A stretch of 6,875 nt of DNA from an uncultured Collinsella sp. (GCA_958346165.1 CATVQO010000071.1:1-6875); one strand, 5' to 3'. Shown: positions 1-6,303, counted from the first letter of the stretch. The notes: a model not told the origin generated them from the sequence alone. Program-made: numbers and translations.

Positions 1-1459
1 GAGCCGTCTGCTGGAACGGAATCGAGAGGATTTCGCGCTTGGAACCAGGCGTGATGTCGTGCACCGGCATAAAGACCTTGGTGAAGTACATATTGGAGGC
101 AAGACAGAGCGCAAGCACCGCAAGAACGCCCACCCAGCGGAAACGCGGCGTGGCGCCCGAAGGCTCAGCACCAGCCTGTTTGGCCGCACGACGAGCCACA
201 TGCGCGTCCCACGCGCAAAACGCCGCCGCGATCACGCATGCCGCCAGGGAAAACACCAGGCCGCCATTGCGCAGAAACGTGGAACCCATGGCGCCCAGAG
301 CGAGCAGCAGCCAGTCGTGGCGCGCAAAGAGCACAGGCCTCTGTTCGCCTGCACGCTCGACATTGGCATCGCGACGGGGCAGGCCGAAGGCCACGAGCTT
401 CACGGTCTGCACCAACAGCACCAAAAACGCGTCGGCAAACAGCACATCTTTGGTAAGCAGGGCCGCGTAGTTGGAGAACATGGGCATAAACACAAAGAAC
501 AACAGGATCACGCCGCGGACCGGCAGGCTCACGCCCAGCTTGCGCAGCGACGAGATGGAATAGGCCATGCAGGCGGCCGTAATGACGAACTGGGCGCAGG
601 TGTAGATGGCAAGACCTGCGTTGGCGCTATTGAACAGCGAAAGCCCCAGCTGGACGCACGAACCGATGATAGCCGTGTGCGCCACGGGGTGATGTCCGTT
701 GAGCAACACATTGGGATTGAGCAGACGCAAGTAGTCACTCGTGCCGTTGGGGTAGTTGAACCACTGGCGAATCTGCGCACCCGTATCTCCCATAAAAAGG
801 CCGGGCAGCGAAGCGATGAGCGTGGGCGCCCAGGCGACCATAAGCACCAGGAAGGGCCCGGCAAAGGGATGGACCGAGAGCACGGCGTGAGCCACACGCC
901 ATACGCGGCCAAAGTGCGCTTCGGAAAACGGAATACGCCGAGAGCTCAGCCAATCTAGACACTCAAAGGTAAGGTAGAAGGCAACGACCGCCAAGAGCAT
1001 CCAGCCCGCACCGCCTATCCAGGCGCAGATGATGCGGGCCTTGTCGCCGAGCACGATCTCGGCCGAATCGGTGAGGTCATAGCTGCGGCCAAACACCATG
1101 CAGACGGCAAAGAACAGCGACGGAAGGATCACCGAGGGACGCCAAGCGTCGCCGCGGCCAAAGAACACGTAGCGAAACGGCAGCGTGAGCAGGCAGGCAA
1201 GCGCAAGCAGCATGACCGCGTCGGTATGGCCGGCAAACGAGAGGAGCACCTCGTAGCACACGTACAGCATGCCCGAGGCTTTGGGGTCAATCGCCAAGAC
1301 TGCGTTGCTCGACACCGGGGCGGGATCGATGGAAAACGCCGTGGTCGCCAACAGCGCGAGCAAAAATGCGATGAGCGTCTGCTTGGCGGGGTAGCGCTTA
1401 AACCAGACGATGCGGGCAGCGTCGCGCGCAGCCGTTGTGGAGAGGTCGGAATCCTTCAC
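1..1459 (-). CDS. DUF6020-type multi-pass membrane protein, 3' end outside window
   Basis: An open frame of 486 codons runs from a GTG at 1459 off the left edge, so the C-terminus is missing. An in-frame TAG lies seven codons upstream, the next Met is residue 64, and an AAAGG lies 10 nt before the GTG, so this start is the best available. The product has a short polar N-terminus, then about nine or ten hydrophobic segments (for example residues 28-44, 80-100, 109-123, 143-165, 201-218, 283-300, 314-328, 383-415, 442-456). Between them are conserved-looking polar motifs: PGLFMGDTGAQ (219-229), NGHHPVAHT (254-262), LLTKD (334-338) and FLRNGG (395-400). This arrangement matches my memory of the DUF6020 family. 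An acidic residue in a loop between early membrane helices recalls GT-C glycosyltransferases that use lipid-linked sugars, but that role is inference. No substrate can be named. The gene follows lgt after an 83-bp gap that holds a palindromic element. Confidence 0.66.
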   Translation of the reverse strand, partial: MKDSDLSTTAARDAARIVWFKRYPAKQTLIAFLLALLATTAFSIDPAPVSSNAVLAIDPKASGMLYVCYEVLLSFAGHTDAVMLLALACLLTLPFRYVFFGRGDAWRPSVILPSLFFAVCMVFGRSYDLTDSAEIVLGDKARIICAWIGGAGWMLLAVVAFYLTFECLDWLSSRRIPFSEAHFGRVWRVAHAVLSVHPFAGPFLVLMVAWAPTLIASLPGLFMGDTGAQIRQWFNYPNGTSDYLRLLNPNVLLNGHHPVAHTAIIGSCVQLGLSLFNSANAGLAIYTCAQFVITAACMAYSISSLRKLGVSLPVRGVILLFFVFMPMFSNYAALLTKDVLFADAFLVLLVQTVKLVAFGLPRRDANVERAGEQRPVLFARHDWLLLALGAMGSTFLRNGGLVFSLAACVIAAAFCAWDAHVARRAAKQAGAEPSGATPRFRWVGVLAVLALCLASNMYFTKVFMPVHDITPGSKREILSIPFQQTA

Positions 1460-1495
1460 AGTCCGAAAGCCTTTCTAGAAACCTATCAAACTCGG

Positions 1496-1538
1496 CAAGA
1501 CCACCACAAAGGTGCCTGTCCCCTTTGTGGTGGTTTTG
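1496..1538. repeat. Palindromic hairpin element with GGGGACAGGC core
   Basis: A 13-bp perfect inverted repeat (1500-1512 with 1522-1534) has a 9-nt loop, TGCCTGTCC. The stem extends to 17 pairs (1496-1538) if one G-U pair is allowed. It fills most of the gap between the lgt stop and the start of the DUF6020-type gene. Downstream of lgt the stem is not followed by a T-run (CTTGCCGAG), so it is a poor intrinsic terminator on that strand. On the plus strand only TTTTGG follows. The core GCCTGTCCCC (1514-1523) recurs exactly at 2933-2942, at the end of the deaminase gene. A dispersed REP-like repeat explains this better than a dedicated terminator, although it may also protect or end the lgt mRNA. 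Confidence 0.6.
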
Positions 1539-1542
1539 GTGG

Positions 1543-2364
1543 TTAGGCGTCCAGGTAGACGCGCTGGGGCTGGTTGCGGCGACGGGCGAAAATGATGAGC
1601 GCCAGGCCGGCGATCACGAGCGGCAAACTCAGCAGCTGACCCATGGTGATAACGCCGCCCAGCAGATAACCCAACTGGGCATCGGGCACGCGCACGAACT
1701 CAACGAGAAAGCGGACGATGCCGTACCCCATCACGAACACGCCCATAAACGTACCCTGGGGCAGTAGCGGCTTTTTGCGGCTGAGTACCTGCAAAATACA
1801 GAAGAGCACGACGCCCTCAAGAAACGCCTCGTAGAGCTGGGAGGGATGGCGCGGCATATCGCCCGCGGTGCCGCCAAAGACCACACCCCAAGGCAGATCG
1901 GTCGGCTTACCCCACAGCTCACCGTTGACGAAATTGGCACAACGGCCCAGGCACAGGGCCAGCGGGGCGCCGATCACGGCAAGGTCGGCGACGGTCCATG
2001 CATCAAGCTTGTACATGCGGCACACGATGATGCCGCCCAAGATGCCGCCGACCAGGCCACCGTGGAAGCTCATACCACCCTCGTTGGTGGCAAAGATCTC
2101 GAGCGGGTGGGTCCAATAGTAGCCATCGCCGTAAAAGACGACGTAAAACAGGCGCGCGCCGATAATGAGGCCAAAGACCGCGCCGACCACGACGCTCGTC
2201 AGGTCATCAATCGTAATGTCGAAGCCCCAACGACGTTGCGTGCGGTACATAACGACCGCCGTGAGCAGGGCGCCGACCACGTAGGCCAGACCGTACCAGT
2301 AGATGGTGATGGGGCCCGCCGAGATTGCGACGGGATCAAGCATATGGTAGAGGTCGTTGAGCAT
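1543..2364 (-). CDS. lgt: Prolipoprotein diacylglyceryl transferase
   Basis: Lgt moves the diacylglyceryl group of phosphatidylglycerol onto the lipobox cysteine of prolipoproteins in the cytoplasmic membrane, the first step of lipoprotein maturation. The 273-residue product has the family hallmarks in order: YWYG near residue 24, GMSFHGGLVGG (97-107, with the catalytic-region His101), the Lgt signature LGRCANFVNGELWG (139-152, with Arg141, Asn144 and Glu149), HPSQLYE (173-179), and RFLVEFVR (218-225) matching the essential C-terminal arginine region. About seven hydrophobic segments are spread along it, and it ends in a basic tail. Length is normal. I chose the ATG at 2364 because AGAGGG (2376-2371) stands 6 nt before it. 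A TTG nine codons upstream is in frame but has no ribosome site. The 109-bp leader after the NifU gene carries alternative hairpins. Confidence 0.97.
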   Translation of the reverse strand: MLNDLYHMLDPVAISAGPITIYWYGLAYVVGALLTAVVMYRTQRRWGFDITIDDLTSVVVGAVFGLIIGARLFYVVFYGDGYYWTHPLEIFATNEGGMSFHGGLVGGILGGIIVCRMYKLDAWTVADLAVIGAPLALCLGRCANFVNGELWGKPTDLPWGVVFGGTAGDMPRHPSQLYEAFLEGVVLFCILQVLSRKKPLLPQGTFMGVFVMGYGIVRFLVEFVRVPDAQLGYLLGGVITMGQLLSLPLVIAGLALIIFARRRNQPQRVYLDA

Positions 2365-2391
2365 ATCGATCCCTCTGCTCCCTACATACAA

Positions 2392-2453
2392 ATGCGGCCG
2401 CGGGCCTTACGCTCGCAGCCGCATATTTGGGCGTAACGTCTATGCGGAGCGTA
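2392..2453 (-). promoter_or_regulatory. lgt leader with two mutually exclusive hairpins
   Basis: Between the NifU-domain gene and lgt, segment 2418-2424 (GCCGCAT) can pair with 2392-2398 (ATGCGGC). That stem continues through a mismatch into 2400-2404/2412-2416. Alternatively 2419-2424 can pair with 2442-2447 (ATGCGG), continued by 2408-2413 with 2448-2453 (TACGCT/AGCGTA). The two folds share the middle segment and cannot coexist. In the minus-strand transcript the upstream fold (2408-2453) forms first, and the lgt-proximal fold ends about 16 nt before the lgt ribosome site. The tail TTGTATGT after the proximal hairpin is only weakly U-rich, so it could be a leaky terminator of the NifU gene, an attenuator, or just GC-rich fold potential. 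Confidence 0.35.
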
Positions 2454-2473
2454 CCGTCCGCAGCTTTCGCATC

Positions 2474-2752
2474 TTAGAACGGTGCGTACTCGTCGTACAG
2501 GTCCTCGGCCTCGCCGGAAGCATTGACCTGCTCAACGCGGGTAACGCCGGGCACGTGCTCCTTCAGGATGCGCTCGATACCCATGGAAAGGGTTAGCGAG
2601 CTCATGGGGCAGCCGGCGCAGGCGCCCTGCAGCTCCAGCTTGACAACACCCTCGTCGTCGACGCCCACATACTCCATATCGCCGCCATCGGCCTGCAGGT
2701 TGGGGCGGATCTCTTCAAGAACCTTCTTAAGCAGCTCTTCGTTAACAGCCAC
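2474..2752 (-). CDS. NifU C-terminal-domain Fe-S cluster protein
   Basis: This 92-residue protein is essentially a stand-alone NifU C-terminal (Nfu) domain. It starts with the typical helix LLKKVLEEIRPNLQADGGD (DGGD at 22-25) and carries the cluster-binding pair CAGC (Cys45 and Cys48, followed by PMSS). A helix then leads to VPGVTRVEQV near the end. Nfu domains bind a 4Fe-4S cluster, usually at a dimer interface through this CxxC, and pass it to apo-proteins. The protein is cytosolic, with no signal or membrane segment. The last 15 residues are acidic. The start is the GTG at 2752, placed 5 nt after AAAGGAG (2764-2758). No other Fe-S assembly gene (sufBCD, iscS) lies in the window, so it is an isolated carrier here. 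No NifU N-terminal scaffold or A-type domain is fused to it. Confidence 0.93.
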   Translation of the reverse strand: MAVNEELLKKVLEEIRPNLQADGGDMEYVGVDDEGVVKLELQGACAGCPMSSLTLSMGIERILKEHVPGVTRVEQVNASGEAEDLYDEYAPF

Positions 2753-2774
2753 AGGGGCTCCTTTCTCACAATTA

Positions 2775-2790
2775 CGCGGGCGCGCCCGCG
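2775..2790. promoter_or_regulatory. 16-bp perfect GC palindrome in NifU-gene leader
   Basis: CGCGGGCGCGCCCGCG is a perfect 16-bp palindrome ending 10 nt before the AAAGGAG ribosome site of the NifU-domain gene. It could be an operator or a leader hairpin. An upstream TAACAT on the minus strand (2806-2801) is a weak -10 candidate without a convincing -35, and it would put the palindrome just after the transcription start. Its composition is extreme even for this genome, but GC-rich palindromes also arise by chance. Confidence 0.35.
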
Positions 2791-2873
2791 GACAGAAGCT
2801 ATGTTACTACAGCCGTGTACCCGCTCACGAGCCGTCCATGCGCGCAGACGCGACTTTCACGAGTAGTCAATTT

Positions 2874-2941
2874 GGGACGGGGCTCTTTTGGCTGTTTTGC
2901 CGCCAGCTGGCGTTGGCACGCGCTACTGCTGAGCCTGTCCC
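2874..2941. repeat. Imperfect 68-nt palindrome overlapping the deaminase 3' end
   Basis: The left arm GGGACGGGGCTC (2874-2885) pairs with the right arm GAGCCTGTCCC (2931-2941). This gives 11 pairs with one bulged G (2879) and one G-U. Inside sits a second hairpin at 2898-2918 built on the 12-bp palindrome CGCCAGCTGGCG (2901-2912), with nearly the same centre as the outer stem. The right arm lies within the last codons of the deaminase gene, and its stop falls in the outer loop. Sequence after the structure on the minus strand is A-rich, not T-rich, so it is not a normal intrinsic terminator. The arms share the GGGAC(A/G)GG core with the element at 1496-1538. Confidence 0.5.
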
Positions 2942-3447
2942 CCGGTACCAATCTGGACATCGACGATAACCTGGCGGTAGCTGATGCCGCAGGAATCGAG
3001 AATGCGGCGGCTGATACGACCGTCATCGGTGTCGGCATACTTATTGTCCAGGTAGACGACCTCGCCCACGCCCACCTGCGCCAAGATCTTGGCGCAGTCG
3101 TGGCACGGGAATAGCGTGACATAGACTGTGGAACCCTCGAAGTCTTTGAGCGAGCCGCGGTAGTTAAGCACGGCGTTTGCCTCGGCATGCACCACGTAGT
3201 TGTGCTTGTCCTGCAGCGGGTCGTCGCTCGTGCCCCACGGGAAAAAGTCGTCGTTGAGTGCCGAGGGCGTACCGTTGTAGCCCACCGAAAGGATGCGGTG
3301 GTTGGTGTTGGCGATGCACGCGCCCACCTGCGTGTTGGGGTCCTTACTGCGGCGCTGCGCGGCGATGGCCACGCTCATAAAGAACTCATCCCAGCTAATA
3401 ACGTCGCGGCGCTTGCCCGACGCGGTTTGATGAAGATCGTCCGACAT
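2923..3447 (-). CDS. dCMP deaminase-family protein
   Basis: This enzyme family removes the amino group of dCMP to give dUMP, which feeds thymidylate synthase. The 174-residue protein has the zinc deaminase motifs: HAEANAV (His87-Ala-Glu89, zinc ligand and proton shuttle) and PCHDC (Cys115 and Cys118). The N-terminal SWDEFFMSVAIAAQRRSKDP and the GYNGTP motif (56-61) are typical of dCMP deaminases, including those annotated ComEB in Firmicutes. The start at 3447 follows a strong GGAGGT with 7-nt spacing. The frame stays open to 3528 but has no ribosome site there, and the promoter lies inside that extension. The last residues (GTGGQAQQ) are low-complexity and are encoded by one arm of a palindromic element, so the tail may be a by-product of that repeat. 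A cytidine or guanine deaminase relative is possible but less likely. Confidence 0.9.
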   Translation of the reverse strand: MSDDLHQTASGKRRDVISWDEFFMSVAIAAQRRSKDPNTQVGACIANTNHRILSVGYNGTPSALNDDFFPWGTSDDPLQDKHNYVVHAEANAVLNYRGSLKDFEGSTVYVTLFPCHDCAKILAQVGVGEVVYLDNKYADTDDGRISRRILDSCGISYRQVIVDVQIGTGGQAQQ

Positions 3448-3481
3448 GGCAGACACCTCCGAAATCGCAATAGTTTGACCC

Positions 3482-3490
3482 ATTGTAGCA
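3482..3490 (-). promoter_or_regulatory. Extended -10 promoter of the deaminase gene
   Basis: On the minus strand TGCTACAAT (3490-3482) matches an extended -10 box (TGN plus TACAAT, 5 of 6 to TATAAT). No good -35 is found 17 bp upstream, which fits an extended -10 promoter. Transcription would start near 3475, leaving a leader of about 28 nt that includes the GGAGGT site. This supports transcription independent of coaX, whose stop is at 3531. Confidence 0.5.
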
Positions 3491-3530
3491 GGTGGAAGGT
3501 GGAGACGTTTTTGTCCCATCGCCCCCATCG

Positions 3531-4382
3531 CTACGCGCGGCGGGGCTTTTGGTTGATGTGGTAGAGCTCGGCGAGACCCCGCAACGTCAGCGCATCGTCG
3601 ACCGTCAGGCTATGGCCGACAAGGGCCGCAAGCGCCTCGGCATCGTCGCCGGTAATGACGATGGGCACATCGCCCTCTCCCGCGGCCTTGGTCGCGCGCA
3701 TCTCGGCGAGCACCATGTCGAGCATGCCGTCGATGCGGGCCACCTCGCCCAGAACCACGCCCGAGCGCATGGCCTCGCGCGTGTTGCGACCGATGACGCG
3801 CGCCGGCGCCGAGGGCTCAACCTGAGGTAGGCGCGCCGCAGCGGCCGAGAGCGAGCGGGCGCCGAGGGCCAGGCCTGGCGCGATAACGCCGCCGACAAAG
3901 GTGCCGTGTGCGTCGATGACCTCGATATTGGTCGTCGTGCCCAGGTCGATCACAATGCACGGCGAGCCGTAGACGGCGCGGGCAGCCACGGCGTCGGCGA
4001 TGCGGTCGGGACCGATCTCGGCCGGGTCATCGTAGTGCACGGGCATGCCGGTCTTGAGGCCCGGCCCCACGGTGAGCACGCGCCCCGTGCAGGTACGGGA
4101 AAGTGCTGCCTTCCATGGGCGCTCGAGCGCCGGGACCACACAGCTCAGCACGGCCGCGGCGGGTACGAGCACCCCGGGCACACCCGCATCGGCTGCCAGT
4201 GCGCCCATGACCTGCGCGAGCCTCATGCGCGCTTCGTCGGCCGTAATGCTCGACGGTGTCGTGATCTCGCACGTTGCAAGCGGGCATTCCTGCGCCGCGG
4301 CCGAATCCTCGGCAAACAGGCCAAAGCGAATGAACGTGTTGCCCACGTCGACCGTCAATATATATGCGCACCCATTAAGCAT
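3531..4382 (-). CDS. coaX: Type III pantothenate kinase
   Basis: CoaX phosphorylates pantothenate with ATP, the first committed step of coenzyme A synthesis. It is not inhibited by CoA, unlike type I enzymes, and commonly needs a monovalent cation. The 283-residue product shows the ASKHA-fold motifs of the type III family: DVGNT (12-16, phosphate loop), SCVVP (80-84), GPDR (124-127, pantothenate site), DLGTTTNIEVID (146-157, including the catalytic-region Asp), GGVIAPG (164-170) and GRNT (198-201). Near the end VITGDDAEAL (242-251) stands where TGG(D/L)A is common, so one glycine of the second phosphate motif is replaced by Asp246. The start at 4382 follows GAAAGGAG with 8-nt spacing. The frame extends upstream to 4436 but across the promoter. 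The gene diverges from the OPT transporter gene. Confidence 0.95.
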   Translation of the reverse strand: MLNGCAYILTVDVGNTFIRFGLFAEDSAAAQECPLATCEITTPSSITADEARMRLAQVMGALAADAGVPGVLVPAAAVLSCVVPALERPWKAALSRTCTGRVLTVGPGLKTGMPVHYDDPAEIGPDRIADAVAARAVYGSPCIVIDLGTTTNIEVIDAHGTFVGGVIAPGLALGARSLSAAAARLPQVEPSAPARVIGRNTREAMRSGVVLGEVARIDGMLDMVLAEMRATKAAGEGDVPIVITGDDAEALAALVGHSLTVDDALTLRGLAELYHINQKPRRA

Positions 4383-4409
4383 CGTCGGCGCTCCTTTCGT
4401 CTGCCCAGC

Positions 4410-4415
4410 AGTATA
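4410..4415 (-). promoter_or_regulatory. -10 box of coaX
   Basis: TATACT on the minus strand (4415-4410) matches TATAAT at 5 of 6 positions and stands 27 bp before the coaX start, giving a leader of about 20 nt with the AAAGGAG site. The -35 region is poor: the inverted repeat 4427-4453 lies there, which suggests activator or repressor control or a weak promoter. Confidence 0.42.
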
Positions 4416-4426
4416 TCGCCTACCTA

Positions 4427-4453
4427 AACCAGTCATCCCAAAATGACTAGGTT
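4427..4453. promoter_or_regulatory. Inverted repeat between divergent promoters, possible operator
   Basis: AACCAGTCAT (4427-4436) and ATGACTAGGTT (4443-4453) form a 10-bp inverted repeat with a 6-nt spacer (CCCAAA) and one bulged A. It sits between the two divergent -10 candidates, over the -35 zone of both, where a dimeric regulator could control coaX and the OPT gene together. No regulator gene is in the window. Confidence 0.35.
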
Positions 4454-4458
4454 GCGGC

Positions 4459-4464
4459 TATACT
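4459..4464 (+). promoter_or_regulatory. -10 box candidate of the OPT gene
   Basis: TATACT (4459-4464) matches TATAAT at 5 of 6 positions. The bases 17 bp upstream (TCCCAA) are not a good -35. A start near 4471 would give a GC-rich leader of about 104 nt before the OPT gene. Confidence 0.38.
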
Positions 4465-4517
4465 GATGCGCGGTCGTTTGCGAGCTCACGCGACGGCCTT
4501 TGGTAACCCGACTTCCC

Positions 4518-4555
4518 GCGCCGCATCCGTAGCGGCGCTCCCGGGGGAAGCGGAT
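4518..4555 (+). other. Structured 5' leader of the OPT gene
   Basis: GCGCCGC (4518-4524) and GCGGCGC (4532-4538) form a perfect 7-bp hairpin with loop ATCCGTA. Five loop bases ATCCG (4525-4529) are complementary to CGGAT at 4551-4555, just before the AAAGGAG ribosome site (4562-4568), so a small pseudoknot is possible. I could not match it, or the upstream leader, to a riboswitch class I know. In this GC-rich context chance is a real alternative. Confidence 0.3.
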
Positions 4556-4574
4556 ATACGCAAAGGAGTTCAAT

Positions 4575-6278
4575 ATGAGCAATCCCTCGAACCGCGCCTC
4601 GATGCGCGGGCAACTCACGCTGCGCGGCGTCGTCATCGGCGTCCTTGGCTGCGTGATCATCACGGCAAGCTCGGCCTACACGGCCCTCAAGATGGGCGCC
4701 CTCCCCTGGCCAATCATTTTCGCTGCCGTCATCTCGCTGTTCTTCCTGAAGCTCATGGGCAACGCCAGCCTCAACGAGGCCAACGTCACCCACACCATCA
4801 TGTCCGCGGGCGCCATGGTCGCCGGCGGCCTGGCGTTTACCATCCCGGGCGCCTGGATGCTGGGCTATGCCGACCAGATCAGCTGGCTCGACATGTTTAT
4901 CGTGGCGCTCGCCGGCACCATCCTGGGCCTGCTGGCCACCGCGCTCATCCACCGTCACTTTATCGTGGACGCCGCGCTGGAGTTCCCCACCGGCAACGCC
5001 GCAGCTCAGACCCTACGCGCCACCGAGGCCGGCGGCAAGACCGGTAAGCAGCTCTTTGGCTCCATGGCCATCGCAGGCATCTACAGCGTGCTGCGCGACG
5101 CCCTGGGCGTGGTGCCCAGCATGCTGTGCACGCTCAACATCCCCGGCGTGACCTTTGCCATCTACAACTCGCCCATGCTGCTGTCCATCGGCTTCCTCGT
5201 GGGCTTCGCCCCGGTCGCTTTCTGGTTTGCCGGCGCCCTGTTGGGCAACTTTGGCATCATCGTGGGCGGCACCGCTGCCGGTCTGTTCGACGTTGTGACC
5301 GCACAGGGCATTGTTAAGTCCCTGGGTATGGGCCTCATGATGGGCTTTGGCGTTGCCGTCGTCCTCAAGGACATCCTGCCGCAGGTCGCCGGCATCGTCC
5401 GCGGTCTTGCTGCCGACAGCTCCACCGACACCGACGAGCAGTCGCTCATCTCGGGCTCCCTTAAGCTCGACGCCGGCATCATCGGCCTGGGCGCTGCCGC
5501 CATCGCCGTGATCGTCGCCATCGCGCTCGACCTTGGTCCCGTCCCGGCTGTCATCGTCACGTTGTTCACCTTTGTCACCACCATCATGAGTGCGCAGAGC
5601 TGCGGCCAGACGGGTATCGACCCCATGGAGATCTTTGGCCTCATCGTCATGCTCATCGTGGCTGCCTTCGCACAGATCGCTCAGGTCAAGCTGTTCTTTA
5701 TCGCCGGCATCGTTGCCGTGGCGTGCGGCCTTGCGGGCGACGTCATGAACGACTTTAAGGCCGGCGCCGTGCTGGGCACCAACCCGCGTGCGCAGTGGAT
5801 CGGCCAAGCCATCGGCGGCATCGTGGGCGCCCTGGTCGCCGCAGCCGTCATGGTCGCGCTCGTCACCGCCTATGGCCCGGACGCCTTTGGCCCCGACAAG
5901 AGCTTTGTTGCCGCGCAGGCAAGCGTCGTCGCCACCATGGTCTCGGGCATCCCGAGCGTGCCGTGGTTTGCGGGCGGCTTTATCGCCGGCATCGTCATGT
6001 ACTGGCTCGGCATTCCGGCCATGATGATCGGTCTGGGCGTGTACCTGCCGTTCTATATGTCGCTCACGGCTTTCCTGGGCTCCTGCGTTAAGCTCGCCTA
6101 CGACAAGTGGGCCGCTCACCGCGACGCCGAGGCCGGTCTTTCGGACGAGGAGAAGGTCGCCAAGGACGCCGCCTTCCAGGAGCAGGGCCTGGTTGTCGCC
6201 AGCGGCCTGCTCGGTGGCGAGTCTATCGTCGGCGTTATCCTGGCGTTCATCTCCGTCGGTCTGAGCCTGCTGGGATAA
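4575..6278 (+). CDS. OPT-family oligopeptide (or metal-chelate) transporter
   Basis: This 567-residue membrane protein belongs to the oligopeptide transporter (OPT/YSL) family, cation-coupled importers of peptides and, in some branches, metal chelates. Family-like stretches occur along its length: SLNEANVTHTIMSAGAM (65-81) followed by AGGLAFTIPGAW (83-94), LEFPTGNAAAQ (135-145), QSCGQTGIDP (341-350), DFKAGAVLGTNPRAQ (393-407), GLGVYLPFYMSLTAFLG (486-502) and SGLLGGESIVGV (543-554). Roughly 14 hydrophobic segments are visible. Two polar stretches, about 277-297 and 508-538 (acidic and lysine-rich), are probably cytoplasmic or external loops. The ATG at 4575 has AAAGGAG at 6-nt spacing. The length is within the range of bacterial members, which tend to be shorter than fungal and plant ones. 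It is a single-component carrier, so the absence of ABC genes is expected. The substrate cannot be read from the sequence. Confidence 0.93.
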   Translation: MSNPSNRASMRGQLTLRGVVIGVLGCVIITASSAYTALKMGALPWPIIFAAVISLFFLKLMGNASLNEANVTHTIMSAGAMVAGGLAFTIPGAWMLGYADQISWLDMFIVALAGTILGLLATALIHRHFIVDAALEFPTGNAAAQTLRATEAGGKTGKQLFGSMAIAGIYSVLRDALGVVPSMLCTLNIPGVTFAIYNSPMLLSIGFLVGFAPVAFWFAGALLGNFGIIVGGTAAGLFDVVTAQGIVKSLGMGLMMGFGVAVVLKDILPQVAGIVRGLAADSSTDTDEQSLISGSLKLDAGIIGLGAAAIAVIVAIALDLGPVPAVIVTLFTFVTTIMSAQSCGQTGIDPMEIFGLIVMLIVAAFAQIAQVKLFFIAGIVAVACGLAGDVMNDFKAGAVLGTNPRAQWIGQAIGGIVGALVAAAVMVALVTAYGPDAFGPDKSFVAAQASVVATMVSGIPSVPWFAGGFIAGIVMYWLGIPAMMIGLGVYLPFYMSLTAFLGSCVKLAYDKWAAHRDAEAGLSDEEKVAKDAAFQEQGLVVASGLLGGESIVGVILAFISVGLSLLG

Positions 6279-6303
6279 ACCCAACAACAACGTACCCGTG
6301 CAG

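Noticed and set aside
59..958. 299-codon open frame on the plus strand
   Set aside because: It is antisense to the DUF6020-type gene, has low-complexity H/Q/R/G composition, no ribosome site and no recognisable motif.
529..962. Short minus-strand frames within 529-962 and at 1077-1259
   Set aside because: They are out of frame with the continuous 486-codon DUF6020-type frame and have biased R/S/P composition.
2394..2401. GCGGCCGC (NotI-type) palindrome
   Set aside because: It is an 8-bp GC palindrome expected now and then in GC-rich DNA and is already part of the lgt leader hairpin.
1846..2436. 196-codon plus-strand frame opposite lgt
   Set aside because: It is the antisense of a well-supported lgt gene, and its product is low-complexity and unlike any family I know.
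2898..2918. Intrinsic terminator right after the deaminase gene
   Set aside because: A hairpin is present, but the sequence after it on the minus strand is A-rich, with no T-run.
4465..4574. Known riboswitch (SAM, TPP, cobalamin, THF, guanidine) or T-box before the OPT gene
   Set aside because: None of the conserved core sequences of these classes that I know is present.
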